Positions 34,440 to 48,335 are shown, counted from the first letter of the stretch. The stretch is 64,000 nucleotides of DNA from Hsuehochloa calcarea (GCA_036346395.1 CM070599.1:26341232-26405231); one strand, 5' to 3'. Notes: generated by a model not told the origin, from the letters alone. Translations and numbers: made by a program.

Positions 34440-34899
34440 AGGGAGGGAGGGACAGATGGACGGGCGTGCGTCGCTCGCGCGCGCGCGGGTGGTGGCTGTA
34501 CGTGGTGCGTGGCAGCAGCCGTGCGCACTGGCTATATATCTGTGTGTGATCAGGAGACTAGTGAGGAGAGTGGCGCCGAGAACGAGTCGCTGGGGGTGGA
34601 TCGATGGTACGCGGCGTTTGCGCTCGAGCGGGCGCGCATGCATGACATGAAATGCGAATGGCATGGCCTACTTGACCAAGAAACCGGGTAGTTTAGTTGG
34701 CCTCTCACCATCTCCAGAAAGCTGGAACGTGCGTGCGTAGTGGGAGGCAGTCCAAAACGAATGGGAAAGGATGGAAAGTTGAAACGTGTAATGGAGAGCA
34801 CGTAGGAGTAAAAAACAGCGAACAATGGCTCAAGTTTTTTTTTCTTTGCGAGGGAATCGGTTGGGGCTTCGGATATGCAACTCCGGGATCTTATGTGTA
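34440..34899. other. FAF-like gene upstream region
   Basis: Promoter and upstream sequence of the FAF-like gene. The reverse strand shows no other gene. Confidence 0.4.
34532..34539 (-). promoter_or_regulatory. TATA box of the FAF-like gene
   Basis: TATATAG on the minus strand, about 100 bp upstream of the chosen ATG, leaving room for a ~70-nt 5' UTR. Confidence 0.5.
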
Positions 34900-36654
34900 T
34901 TCTTAACTAGTCTCATTATCGGTTGATAATCTACATAGTTTACAACATCGATGAAATTATATCAATACAACAAGGTAACTAAAAAGCAGACAAAATAATA
35001 TTACTTAGTAGCAAAAGGATCTTATGGTCAAGGTTTACAGAGTTTGTCACGCAGAGCTAAAGATGAGAGAGTAAACTGTGGTAGCCATCCGACATGCCCA
35101 CAGGCAATCGAGTGGAGAACGCGACCTAGTACGCATAGTCTTTAAAATATTCATCCTCGTAGAACTGTGTGTTCCCTTGTTATTATGCGGAGACTGATCA
35201 ACAAATGACGTATAGCCGCGAGTACATAAAGTACTCAACAAGTTGTAGAAAAATTTATGCAAATAGTATTCATGCAGGACTCAACAAGGATAGTTTTATG
35301 GTTATTTTGCAGAAAGTGGTATTGATAGTAAATACAGCAAATAGATTGAATAGCATAATTTAAAAGATTAAGTACATAAGTAAACAAGTTCTTTGAAACA
35401 GATAGTGAACACCCCGTTCACTTCCAAACCAACAACCAGATCGCTTCCCGACCCAGCAATTCCAATATCTTTATAAAAATCTACCCCTCGTGTGAAATCA
35501 CCCAGCATTGTCTATAACTAGGGACACGACTATTCAAATAGTTTTAACACTCTGCAGATGTTGTACAACATGACCCACAAGAGATAATCATCTTGATAAA
35601 AACACACGTTTCCTTATATATGTGAATAAAGGAGATATTATCACAAGGATTTTACAAAGCTCCGTTTTGATTCGGTTCTGCTCGCTAAGGGTTTCACCAT
35701 TCTTGACTCCCTCTTGTGCCATTTCGTCAACCAAAATAGAATCGAACCAAAACCTTGCTAATTAGTTGGTCAGGTCCACCCCATCCTAGACATGTGGTTG
35801 TACGGTATGACACAGATTAATGGCGCACAAAGTTAAATTCTTAGTGGTTGCCCAGGTGAGACTACCTCGACCCATGTGCTCGCGCACTTTGCTTCGTGCA
35901 ATGTGCTTCGCGCATTCCTCCTTTACTACCCAACGACTCGCCCGAGCATAAATCATTTTCGCTCAACACGGCCAAATGACAACCCTTGCCATGGCACAAT
36001 AAATTTTAACAACAGTGACTTTCGTTATAATTCCAAATATCATTAAATCAACATTTAACATTTTATGAACATGTGACCGAGAGACCATCGTATAACTAAA
36101 GCATGACTAAGCATAATACACACCCATATTGGTATTACAATAATATCCAACTAAGATTACCCAACCCATGGTGTCCAAGGGTACATGTCAACATGTCATT
36201 CACAATTATTCAAGGAATCATACTGTCAAGTAGGTATTTAGCTATTTATGGAAACAATTAATATAAAAATAGCAATACATGATGATATAAAATAATATAA
36301 TTTTGTAAAATGGGTTCCATATGATCAAAGGTCTACGACTTACCTTCGTTGAAGGTTTCGTTTGCTTCGGTCGTCGGGTCCAAGAATTCTTCGGAAACGC
36401 TAGAATCTACACGGCGAACAGAGCCAAATAAATAAAATAATTCCAAATAGAATTCAAAAATTACCAAACTAGAACCAAAAGAAAGGTACTGAATTTAGAT
36501 GTATTTAGAGATTTGAATCACTCAAATCGAAGTTCGAACGAAGGAGAACGAGATCTCGAAAGTTTTGAAATGACATGGTCGGAAGGAAGTGGTCGAAAGG
36601 TTTCGGCTACCTGGTCGAAAGAGGTTCGACTGGCGGCGATGAAGAGAGCGGCGG
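34900..36654 (-). mobile_element. Antisense gypsy-type LTR fragment
   Basis: In reverse, this segment matches the LTR at 36655-39519: CAACTTGTTGAGTACTTTATGTACT (inverse of 35228-35252), GAATAGTCGTGTCC and the GAAGGTAAGT...ACCTTTGATCAT block. Boundaries are approximate on the left. It abuts the start of the sense LTR, so the two form a large inverted repeat. Confidence 0.65.
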
Positions 36655-39519
36655 TGTAACATTCCAATTTTCCGAGATTTAAAAATCTTTTGAATAGTTA
36701 CTAGTTACAAAAATTCACCATTTGAATTTTTATTGAATTTTATTTAAAGCTGAATATGGACCTTTAGCATCAAAATAATTTAATATGATTAATTCCAACA
36801 TCAACAATTATCAAAACTATTTTATCAGGATTCTATGTGCTTGGATATATTTTCTAGAATTTTTTCTCAGTTCATTTGTTATTTTCTATTTGCTATTTGG
36901 ATTTTCTAGTATTTCCTAAAAAGAAAAATCAATTAAAAATCTTTAGAATAGTGTTGGGCCGAAACTCAACCCTATTCCCAGTGCGGCCCAATACTGTACG
37001 GCCCGGCCTCCCTCGCGCGTGCCGCGCTGTTCCGACTAACATGCGGGCCCTACATGTCAGCCTCTCCCTCTCTTTCGCGCCCAATCTCCGGCCGACAGTG
37101 GCCCCGCTGTCGATCTCTCTCTCTCTTGATCGCGTCTGATCCCCCACCCGTCGGCCTAAGCGCCATCTTACGCTCTGGCGCCGCCGCCCGAGCCGCGCCC
37201 TGTTGACTTGTGGGCCCCACCGAATCACTGTTCTTCGTCTCCGATTCGGTTGACATCCGAATTCCGCCGCCGCGTATCCGATTTGGGCGTTCGCGCCCTG
37301 GACTCTCCTGAGCCGCTGCGTATAAATAGAGAGGTAGCCCTTGGTGTCCGCACCTCAACCCTAGCCGCCTTAGCGTCGGAGCCAAACCCTAGTCGCCGCA
37401 AGAGCTTGAAGAAGAAATCCCGTCGCTGCAACTCCGACGAGCGATTCCGCCGCAACCGGAGTGGCCCGAGCCTTGTGGTCTGTGCCGCCGGCATCGCACG
37501 GAGTTGTGCTACCTCGTGGTCATCTTCGTTCCGCCGGAGCACCGCCAGAGGGCAGATCCTGACGAGCCCGTATCGCCTCCGCCGCTCCAACCTCGCTGCC
37601 GGTCGCCACAGCCACTTTCGAGCAACTGTGAGCACACCTACGAGATCCTCGTGTCACCCTCTATCTCCTGGAATCACTCACCACCAGCGAGGCACCGCCG
37701 TTCATCGTTGCCATCGGTTCCCGAGCGTCGTCGCCGTCGATCTGACTTGGCAAGTCCGCGTCAGCGTCCGCATCAGCACCCGAGTCTACATGTCGCCCAC
37801 GTGGCTGCTTCGTCAGTGCGTGTGTGGCACGGTCCACCGTTCCCAGATTCAATCGGTTAGGTGAACTCGGTCCCCGTGAGTCGTGAGACTGACATGTGGG
37901 ACCCACATGTCAATATTTTCTTTTCATTTATCTTTTTTCGAAATTCCTTCGGTGATGTCGGTATTACGCAATAATCCAATTTTTCAATAGAAAAATAATT
38001 CAGAAATTCTATTAAATTCCAAATTAGGGTTTTCTTTAGATTCAATCTTCCAAAGCCCATATCTTTTTCATCCAAACTCTGATTGAGCCCATTCAAATTT
38101 CTAAATTCATATAAATTCGAGATCTATTTATTTATAATTTTAATTTCATTTTTGAAGTTGGTTTTGCCTATGTTGTTTATTTATTTCGTTTGCGAGTAGA
38201 TGTTAATTCTTCGAGGGCTTTTGAAGAAGGAGTGCCTCAAGATCAATAGCAGTACCTAGACCTATTCCAAGGCAAGTTATACCTTTGATCATGTTGAACC
38301 CAGTTTTTTTAACACTTGGATTAAAATTATTGCATTCTATTTCAAGTATTTATTTAAACGCTTTTAGGTTTAGTTATTAATCTAAATTGTTATATTCCCC
38401 TTGTCTATTGTTATGCCATGATCTTTTGTCACCCTAGGTTGGTTCATTATTAGTTGGTATTATCGTAGCACCAACATGGGTTGGTTAGACACGAGTAGAT
38501 TGGTTAGTCATGCTACGAGTCATCATTTCATGTGAGTTGTAAATATAAACCTGACTAAATGCTTGTGGAACTGGGTGATAAAACTATGTGTATTGTGTGC
38601 TATTACTCTTTGATGGTATGTGTTACACTTAACCAACAGGTGAAAAAGATTTAGACTGAGGCAAGTGGTGGATACTGTGTGATATGGTGGAAACTGTGGT
38701 AAAACACATCGGGAGTGTCAATGCTTGAGATAAAATTTCTGAAAGGTTTTGTTATGGTCAGTGTTGGCCACACTGATTGTATCTTGTTGGTAAAGTGTAC
38801 AATCTCTGCAGAGCGTTCATCAATCTATTCGAATAGCCGCGTCCGCGGTCATGGACATTGCTCAGTGATTTCACACATAAGGTAGATTTTCATAAAACAT
38901 TTGGGAAGAGAGCTTTGTGATCTAAGTCATATGGTTGTGTGAATAACTTGTTTAGACTGTGTGTCTTTGTGAAAAGAAACACCAAATTAATTTTTTTTAT
39001 TTGTTTTAAATTATGTTTTAAATCTATTATTTGTATTCAATTGCAAATGTTGTATTTATGCAAAATAACCATAAAAGTCATTCATTTGGAATAAGCCATC
39101 ATCTATAAATTGCATTACGTGGTATGACTTGCGAGCACGGTTGTGTACTCATACTTACTTTAAACAATCAACAGAAGTGGAGGAGTCTTCGTCTGCATTT
39201 GAGGAGGAGTTCTACGAAGGTGCTGATCGTTAGAGTCTTGATCCCAATCAGTTGTCTGTGGTGAATTGATGGGATTCCGCTGGAGTTTATTTTCGTTCCG
39301 CTGCTGCTATTTTATCTATTGTTAGCCCTGTGTGGCCTAATAAATGTAAACTCGAACATAATGTCAAAACTATTATTTGCTATTCAAGTTAGTTGTTTAT
39401 TCTATTAATCATCTCGTGTGGATCAATATTTATCTATATTGATACTGTGTACATTAGCGTGATTCTGGACTAGTGCAGAATACACAGAGGGTCCAAAATT
39501 GTATTTTTGGGACCCGATA
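36655..39519 (+). repeat. 5' LTR of the gypsy element
   Basis: About 2.87 kb. Starts TGTAACATTCC; a TATAAATA box at 37321-37328 is followed by the transcribed leader. The end is ...GGGACCCGATA, slightly decayed from a CA end. Confidence 0.75.
37321..37328 (+). promoter_or_regulatory. TATA box in the gypsy LTR
   Basis: TATAAATA followed by GAGAGG, in a GC-rich stretch in the middle of the LTR. The expected position for the retrotransposon promoter. Confidence 0.6.
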
Positions 39520-39699
39520 GAGGTTGTATCAGAGCCATACTGACTGTAGGTCTTGATCTTAGTTGGATCGGCCACCTTAGAGTGTCCAAACTATTTTCTA
39601 AAGTAAAATTAACTTACAAGATTAATTGAACTGCTTAACTCCTCTCATGTCTTTCTTGACTCAACTATTCTAGAATTTTTCTCTCCCCCTGTTTTAAAG

Positions 39700-42600
39700 A
39701 TGTTCTTACCCTCTTGTCTGTCTTGTCAGATTCCTCGTCTTCAGAACTATAGTGAGCGCAAGGGAGGACTTGCCGCTGAGCTTTGGAAACTACTGCAAGT
39801 GCTTGGAGGATTCGACCGGCCGATGTACCGTGGCAGCAACTGGGTAGTGAACGGTCGAGACCGTGGAGTGATCTGTCGTTTGACTATCTACGCCCGGAAG
39901 GATACCAAGGCAAGTCGACCCCTGAACATCTCCGCAAGAATGATGATTTAGATCGACGCAATTCAGGAGTCTTCGAGCCTCGCTATTATAAGGATCTGCA
40001 ACATCTACGCTCTCGAGCTTCGAGACACTGTCTTCTGTAACCACCCTTGTACCTCTGCAGTGCATGTTCCTGCACGATATCCATCTATGGATGGAGATAG
40101 CAACGCCACCGTGGTGCATCTTGCCCAGTTCGCCGCCGCTCAGGAGGAGTCACCGGAGTTTGCTGCTACAGAGCTAGAGTGTGCCTATGAGACCTTGCAA
40201 AGAGCAAAAGAGGAGGAAGACTCTCTATGGTCAACACGAACATGAGGAGTATCAAGACGAGGAGGATCACGAAGAAGAAGACCTAGAAGAAGCTGAGGAG
40301 CCAGCAGAGGCCGCAGAACCGGAGGAGCCAATTGTACCTGCACCAGGGATGCCTATTCCTGATGCACCAGTCCTGGGGCATCAAGACCAGTTCGCAAGGA
40401 TGCCAGCGCAGTTTTAGGTCTACAGCAGACGGGAGCACCGTTACGGTTATGGAGGCTATCTCATCGAGTAGTCCGTTTGAGTTTCAGGCTTAGCCAGTCT
40501 TAAGATTAGGAGAGTCGCCCTTTAGGCGATAGATTGTGTGTTTAGGTTCGTTATTATCTTCTTGTATTCAAGTATGACCTGCAAAGGCCCTTAGGCATTT
40601 GTTGCAGCCATGCTAAGATCTTAATTAATATGAGTAATTCAGTTGAGTTTTCTTGAGCTATGTCTGTTGGGTTTAACCTACCCCTGCTTAGTTCCTTACC
40701 TAGAAAGAGTTTTCAGCTGCCTTTCGCCAGTACTATGTACCAGAAAGGATCATAGATTTGAAGAACAATGAGTTTCGCGCTCTCAAGCAATGAGGAATAT
40801 CAGTGACTAACTACCTTAATAAATTCTCTCAAGTTGCCCGCTATGCTGCAGAAGATGTCGCCACCGACAAGGCTCGTCATAGTAGTTTTATGAAAGGATT
40901 GAACACTGGACTTCAAGTCAACCTGATTACCCACACCTTTCCAGATTTTCAAGAATTAATCAACAAGGCTTTGATTCTTAAAGATAAACGTAATAAATTA
41001 GAAGATATACGCAAGCGCAGAATGGCCCAGCAAGGGAGTCACCAGCCACAGCTGAAGGCAAGAACAGTTCCACCGCAGAACTCTCTCAGAACACCTGCAC
41101 CAACTTCAACACCTCGTCCAGTTGCTCAACACTTCCGTAGTCCCGTACCAGCCAACCCCAATCCAGATAATAGCCCACATAATGGACCCAGAGTTTGTTT
41201 TTTCTACCGTCAACTAGGGCACTTCGCCAACCGATGTCATAAGAATGGAATAATAACCCCAGTACGCTTCAACCTTGGAGCTACACCATCCAAGACACCA
41301 GCACATAACAACAATCAAGGAGCACCTCAAGAGGTCAACCAATCTGGAGGAGCACCACAATCCGTGGCCAGAGGTCGTGTCAACCACATCACTCTGGAAG
41401 AGCCCAGGAAGCACCCGACGTCGTATTGGGTAAGTTTCTAGTAAATTAAGTACCTGCATCAGTTTTGTTTGATTCTAGAGCTTCGTATTTGTTTATTTCT
41501 GGAGTTTTTGCAACCAAGAATAAATTAAAAGTTAAGTCTCTTAAGCATACTCTGTTAGTCCAGTCGCTTGGAGTAGAGCTAAGCTCTAAAGTAGGATGTT
41601 TATGAGCTAAGTTACTCTTAACTGGAGTCGAGTTTCTAGCCAACCTAATTGTTATAGACACCCAGACCTTGGATGTCATTCTTAGCATGGATTGGTTATC
41701 AAAGCACAAAGTTGTGCTAGATTGTGGCTGAAGAGTTGTAACAATTGAGGATACCAATGGAAAGAAAGTGAAGTTTCTAGCTACCTCCGTCTGTGATGGA
41801 CATCTGTTAGTCAACAGTATGAATGTCGTATCTTGGAGGACGTGGCTATTGTCAGAGAATACCCAGATGTGTTTCCAGAAGAGTTACAAGCAATGCCACC
41901 GGACTGTGACATCGAGTTTGTCATCGACCTAGTACCAGGAACAACACCAATTTTGAAGAGACCCTATCGGATGTCAGCCGATGAGTTAGTAGAAATCTAG
42001 AAGTAGATTGAAGAACTTGAGAAAGGTTTTGTAAGACCTAGTTTGTCCCCATGGGTAGCGTCAGTCCTGTTTGTCAGGAAAAAGGATGGAAGCATGAGAA
42101 TGTGCATTGATTATAGTTCCTTGAATGAAGTCACTATCAAGAACAAGTATCTATTGCCTCGAATCGATGATTTGTTTGATCAGATGAAAGGAGCCGGAGT
42201 ATTATCAAAGATCGACCTGCGATTAGGATACCATCAATTAAAGATTTGTCCGAATGATATACCGAAGACCGCTTTCTCGACGCGATACATACATTATGAG
42301 TATTTCATGAACATGATGAAGAAAGTATTCATGGAATATTTGGACAAGTTTGTAATTGTATTCATTGATGATATTTTGGTTTATTCCAAAACAGAAGAAG
42401 AGTATGCTGAGCATTTGAGAATAATCTTAGAGAAACTTAGAGAGCATCAATTGTATGCTAAGTTCAACAAATGTGAATTCTGGAAGAAGGATGTTGATTT
42501 CCTTGGTCACGTAATGACAGCTGAAGGAGTAGCAGTCGGCCCCGGTAAAGTTAAGGCAGTATTACACTGGGAGCAACCCAAGACAGTAACTCAGATTCAT

Positions 42601-44143
42601 AGTTTCTTGGGAATGGCAGGATACCATCGCCGTTTTATCGAAGAATTCTCAACGATTTCTAAGCCTCTTACGTAATTGTTGAAGAAGGAGAAAAAGTTCA
42701 TTTGGACTACAACTTGTGAAGAAAGTTTTCAAGAATTGAAGAAGCGTTTGACTTCAGCCCCAGTGATGATCTTGCTAGATATTCGTAAGGATTTTGATAT
42801 CTATTGTGATGCTTTGCGTCAAGGATTAGGATGCGTCCTGATGCAAGAAGGAAGAGCTGTCGCTTATGTGTCAAGGCAATTGAGACCCCATGAGGAGAAT
42901 TATCCCACCCATGATCTGGAATTAGCTACCGTAGTGTATACTTTGAAGATTTAGCTTCATTCCCTCATTGGTTATCGCTGTGAGGTATACACAGATCATA
43001 AGAGCCTGAAGTATATTTTCACTCGATCGGATTTGAACATGAGACAGAGAAGACAGTTGGAGTTAATAAAGGATTGTAACCTTGGTATCAACTACCATCC
43101 TGGTAAAGCTAATGTCGTTGCAGATGCTTTGAGTCGTAAGAGTTACTGCAATACTTTGGAAGTGAAGAAAATCTGTTCAGAACTTAAAGAGGAATTTCAG
43201 AAGCTGAAGTTAGAAGTTGTATCTGAAGGATTTGTGACTAATCTAGAAGTACAGTCTACTTTGAATAAACGGATTCGTGAAGCCCAACCAAATGACCCGG
43301 AAATCTCCGACATCAAGAAGAAGATGGCAGAAGGGAAATTCAAGGGCTTCACCAGAGATGATCAAGATGTACTGTGGATCAATGGATGTATCTGTGTACC
43401 AGATAGTGGTGGTTTGAGACAGCTAATCTTGAAGGAAGTCCATGACTCAAAGTATTCGATTCACCCTGGTAGTACTAAGATGTATCAAGATGTTAAGAAT
43501 AAGTTCTGGTGGCCAAATCTGAAGCGAGAAGTCACAGAGTTCGTTGCCTTGTGCGACGTGTGCTAGAAAGTAAAAGTACAACATCAGAGACCAGCAGGTT
43601 TGCTACAACCACTAAAGATTTCAAAGTGGAAGTGGGAAGAAATCGGAATGGATTTCATTACCGGTTTACCCAGGACTCAATCGAATTACGATTCGATTTG
43701 GGTAATAGTGGATCGTTTGACCAAACTTGGCAATTTCTTACCAATCAAGACCACTTACTCAGGAGATCGTCTGACAGAGTTATATATGTCAAGAATCATC
43801 AGTTTGCACGGTGTGCCCAAGAAGATAGTGTTAGATCAAGGATCTCAATTCACCTCACGTTTATGGTAGTCTGCATGAAGCATTGAGAACTCATCCGAAT
43901 TTCAGTACTGCCTATCATCCTCAGATCGATGAACAGACTGAAAAGGTCAATCATATATTGGAAGATATGTTGAGAGCTGGTGCTCTAGCAAATCCTACCA
44001 GTTGGGACAAGAGTTTGTCGTTTGCCGAATTCTCGTACAACAATAGTTATCTTCCAATGTCTGAGCTTAATTTTGTTTTTGGAAGCGTGAGTTCCAGGAC
44101 AGATACTCACAATGGAGCAAGACGGGGGCCATGTCAGTCGTGA
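39700..44143 (+). pseudogene. Gypsy gag-pol remnant
   Basis: Gag runs from about 39700 to 41440 with several breaks. It contains an acidic Glu-rich stretch near 40240-40340 and a decayed zinc knuckle (FFYRQLGHFANRC, about 41195-41233, one Cys replaced by Tyr). Protease follows near 41640-41700. Reverse transcriptase carries KIDLRLGYHQL and FIDDILVYSK (42360-42390). RNase H (about 42780-43120) has SRQLRPHEENYPTHDLEL and ADALSRKS. Integrase has a HHCC-type finger ending ALCDVC (43545-43562), MDFITGLPRTQ and a core to about 44090. In-frame stops at 41998, 42004, 42673, 42952 and 43563 all fit C-to-T or G-to-A changes. It is inactive. Confidence 0.9.
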
Positions 44144-45047
44144 TGACATTTAATGTTGAAACCTTAGCGGGTAGAATTAGGTTGGGAAGGACTTTTGTAA
44201 AGGATTTGTGATAATCACTTAGTCGTGCATCTACGTAAGTGTGTGATCGGGCATTATAAGTTGATTTAGCTATTGTGGGTAAAGTTGTACAACCTCTGCG
44301 GAGTTAAAACTATTTAAACAGCCGTGTCCGTAGTCATGGACATACTCAGGGATTTCACACAAGATGTAGAGTTTCTTTATAAAAATATTTCGATAGGTGA
44401 ATGGAAGATTCACTTGGTGAATGTGGTGTTCACGTGATGGATGTGATATTCACTTGGGGGTTTGGTTGGGAAGTGAGCGGGAGGTTCTATGGTTGTTTCA
44501 AAATAATTGGTTGTTTATTTATTATTCTGTTCAATTACGTATTTCAATCTATTTACTGTATTTACCATCAATACTGCTTTCTGCAAAAGAACCATATAAC
44601 TTTCTCATTGTTCAGCCTTGCATGAATATTAATTGCATATTGTTTCCCAACAACTTGTTGGGTACTTTATGTACTTACGGCTTTAAACTTTGCTGCTCAG
44701 TTGAAGAGTATTAAGTTGCTCAAGAGTTCTATGAAGAGGGGTTTATGAAGGCTTTGCGAAATAGGATGAGCTCTCCACTCGAATGCCTGTGGACATGTTG
44801 ATTGGGTTTTTCAAGTTTTTCCTGTTCTGCTGCAAGAGTTTTTCTTACCCTGTATGCCAAGTTAAATAAACGTTGACCATAAGGTCCAGGTATTAATACT
44901 ATTTGTTATTTTGCTATGTTTTTAGTTAAATCGATAAATGGATGATATTTCATCGATATTTCCTGTGTGAGCTAGGTATTGATCTGGGACAAGTTCAGAA
45001 TACACAGAGTGTTTCGGATGTGTAAGTCCGGGTCCTGACATGGATGG

Positions 45048-45160
45048 ATCACCCATCACAGCCCCAAAGGCATGAGCCAAAACTTGATCCTTGTCCGTCA
45101 GCTATAAAAGTTCTGACCTAAAAACCTCTCAGGTTTCATAGCATCAAAAGCGTCAGTCAT
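45048..45160 (-). pseudogene. Copia-type gag start fragment
   Basis: The minus strand reads DAFDAMKPERFLGQNF and then IKFWLMPLGL across two stops, the usual beginning of a copia gag. It is cut off by the end of the gypsy LTR at 45040. The rest of the element is not recognisable. Confidence 0.5.
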
Positions 45161-48100
45161 TGTTGAATCACAAAAATATCCACAATAAGGTTTCTAGAAT
45201 ATTCAAAATATGGATAATATTTTAATTCTATATTTTATTATAAGGTAAAGATCACATAAAACTATAGATGCATAAAGCAATACTAACCACAGACAACTCA
45301 TTGCACTTCTAAACTTACATAATAATAGGATTATAACAGAATAGTTTGGTCGTACAAACTATGTAAATAAACTATTTTTCCTTATGGAAATAAACTAAGT
45401 GCGTTTCAGTGGAAAATTTGTGAGGTTCGCGGAATTATTTCTGACCTTTGTCTGTTTAGATGTGTGCTAAAGAGACGTACTCATATGTGTAGTGTGTATG
45501 TGTGCGGTGTAAGTTTGGTGCTTTAGAGATAGGGCCGGTTTGCACCGGCGAAGTTTTGTGCAGGCCAGAGTGGGCCACGGCCCCCTCCAACACTTGGCTA
45601 AACTCCAAAGAAATTAGAATGACATTATCTACTTCTCTACGATCATCTCAAGAGTAACCCCACTAAAATTTGCCTGAAGCTCCGGCATTGCCGACCCGAG
45701 CATGTCTACAAACGGAGACACGCAGACTCCTGGTAAGAGAGTGTCACATAAAAACTCAGATAACATAGCGAAGTCAGCCCCACAGCACAGATTGCTTGTT
45801 TCCATAATTGGAAGAAATAATGCAAGGCACTTCCCCGTTTAGGAATCAGGAGCATTAGTTTATTTCCATCATGAGGAAATCTGTGCATCTAGAAGATCGC
45901 TAGCTGTAGTAACTGAATCAAATCATAGAGAAGAGCCGAAGAGACGCAACACGCGGGGTAGGACTTGGGAGGATCCTTCCGATGTACCATCGAGGGAACA
46001 AGGTAGAATATGAAGACTGTATATTGGGACGAATTGAACAGTCTTATGATTGAGAGAACAAGGTTGGGTGGTTAGCTCGAGAGGAATCTGTTCCATTCCT
46101 GAACCTTTCTAAGAAACAACACGAGCTTTACCTCTCGTACAGCAACCGACCGATCCTCTGCATCGAACTTATGGGTGGTTGAGAGCGAGTTCACACGCCG
46201 TCGAACGCAGCGGCGGATACCACTAATCAAATCTTCTTTCCGCAACAGAAAAAACGCCCAGTGAGTGTAACGTACTACCAGTATATCATCGTCTCACTCC
46301 AGCAAAACCAATCGAATCGATCGAGCTTGTTAGTGACGCGCGCAGCCCCACACTTTTGACGCCAAAGTCGTGTGCTCTCTTCGATTTGTGCAGACACGGA
46401 ACGCGTAGCGTAGCTTCTGGGTTTCTTTTTCCCCTCTTCCCACTCTTTTCACACTGTTTCACTTAAAAATAGAAAAATATCATTCCTTTATGAACGAATT
46501 TGAAAAAATAGCACCCTGACAAACGATATATGCTAAGTTCTTTGCAGACGAATACTAAACGACTTGAGAAGGTGTTTACCTTGCTCGCACGCACCATGCT
46601 CAAGCAACCTCTGAAATAGGTCCTGGACATTCAAAAGTTCCGTTTTGTCAGCAAAAAATTTTTTTTTGTCAAAACATGTTTGGCATCGTTGCTATACAGT
46701 GACAAATTAGCATCCTACCTATAGCATTTTTATTAATAGTAATTAAATTAAATTTAAACGTTGCTTGGTCAAGATTTGATTAGTGCTTAAATAGTTCTTA
46801 GCATGGGTTCTACTGCTTACTAAAAAAATCTTTGGAGTCAATAGTGTCGGAAGAAGAAAATCTTTGGAGCTAACAGTGCAAGTAGTGTTATAAACAGTAC
46901 AAACAGCGCAGAAGTTATTGTGCACAGATAGTGCGTGTTGTGCGGGTAAGCTGCTGCAATTGTCCGGTGCCGCGCCCCCGGGCTATGTTACCAACCGGTG
47001 CTAAATTAGCTTCGGGTGAGTTTAAATTTGCTATTTTGACACGATATAGTATCAAAAAGGCCAAAAACTCGTCATGCATACGCAATCAGTCGATTGATCG
47101 ATGTAGGGGGTCGTTTTGGGGAATTAAGTCAACAGTAAACCTCACTGCAGTCCACAACAAGATGAGTTCTAATAAGTAAGCGTGTGTTACATGTGGCCGG
47201 GCGTAGAGAGGGAACTAGCCCGAGGCCAATCATTTGGCGACACACGCCCCTGCACGTCCCCACCGCCCGGTAGCAAAAAAAAATCGTGTCAGTAAACAGT
47301 GCTGCTAGTACCAATTACTGTGCAAAAATTACTGTTTTTACATTGTTTTTTAAGGCTACTGTACGATAGAAGCATGGCAAAAGATACATATCACCTACCG
47401 GTACGTCTGTAGTGATATTTTTAATAATTCACTAACAAAAAAACTATTTTTATATTGTAACACGTAAACGTCTCATTTTAGCGGATAACTCGCGACGCTC
47501 CTGCCGATTCCTCGCATCTCGCTCTCACCAGGACGGCTGGACTGACCGGCCATACGCCCGTACGTGCCAAGGTGACCCGCCGCCAACCGTGAACAGGCGC
47601 GCACGTGGGATGGCGAGTTGGCACGACTGCCGTGCAACTTGCGGACGTGAATCTGCTCTTCTGCAGGTACGTGAGTTTGATTAAAATCCGTCGCTCTAGA
47701 TTGGAAAAATTACGGGAGCGAAGGTCAGGTCCGTTCTTGATCTGAACTGTGAGTCTTGTAGTTACAAGTAACATAGGTTAGTCTCTTGAGTTACCGGGCG
47801 ACCACGTTCCCCACGCGCGGTACGGGGGGGAGGATGGTCAAAATCAACTAGTATTGAGAACTTTAATCATTTTAGTCTCAAAATAGAGCATAAATCAGGA
47901 GAAAAAACGCAGCTGCAGACAACCTCTCCACACTCAATAAAGCAACCAAGCCGAGCAGGCCAGGTGGTGCATCAACATTTTTTTTAACAAAATCGCATCA
48001 ACACTTACACACTGGATATCACACTTAAAACCTGATTTATCTGCGTCACAAGCGACCTCACAGAGTCATAATGTATCCCTATCAGATATGATATGAACGA

Positions 48101-48251
48101 TCTCCTCCAGTAATCTCCCCAGACAAATCTCTTTTTTTTTCTGAATTCAAAGAAGTGGCCTTTTGCACTTTTCTCCAACTCTGCAAGCTTTGAACATTCA
48201 GCGCTTGAAGAATCAGCCTGCCCTCGCACGCGCAGCGCCTCGGCTGCACAG
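45161..48251. other. Intergenic, no gene recognised
   Basis: A minus-strand frame near 45600-45810 (words CCGADFAMLSEF and SPFVDMLGSAMPEL) looks protein-like but is short and unassigned. 46200-47850 shows only short frames. The last 400 bp is the invertase upstream region. Confidence 0.4.
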
Positions 48252-48259
48252 TATAAATA
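48252..48259 (+). promoter_or_regulatory. TATA box of the invertase gene
   Basis: TATAAATA about 77 bp before the start codon, giving a 5' UTR of roughly 50 nt. Confidence 0.8.
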
Positions 48260-48335
48260 GGGCCCCTCGCTCCTCTGCTTCTACACATCCTTGTCTACTT
48301 GTTCTTGCCATCACCTCTGTGCCTAAGTGAGAGCA

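Larger units (their letters stand above)
36655..45040 (+). mobile_element. Ty3/gypsy retrotransposon, decayed
   Basis: 5' LTR 36655-39519 (TGTAACATTCC start), methionine-tRNA-type primer site at 39524-39536, broken gag-pol, then only the last ~780 bp of the 3' LTR (about 44260-45040, ending GGTCCTGACA). The end of integrase and the first two kilobases of the 3' LTR are gone. No target duplication was found, consistent with later rearrangement. The long LTR recalls the rice RIRE3/RIRE8 group; exact family not tested. Confidence 0.85.

Noticed and set aside
33894..34664. 256-codon minus-strand frame overlapping the FAF-like gene
   Set aside because: It is the wrong frame: the FAF domain is read in the other frame, and it would begin upstream of the TATA box.
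37208..37864. 218-codon open frame near 37.2-37.9 kb
   Set aside because: It lies within the leader of the gypsy LTR, is GC-rich and carries no known domain.
45600..45888. Minus-strand frames, one reading CCGADFAMLSEF, as a captured host exon
   Set aside because: Too short, no splice partner and no family recognised; kept only as a note.
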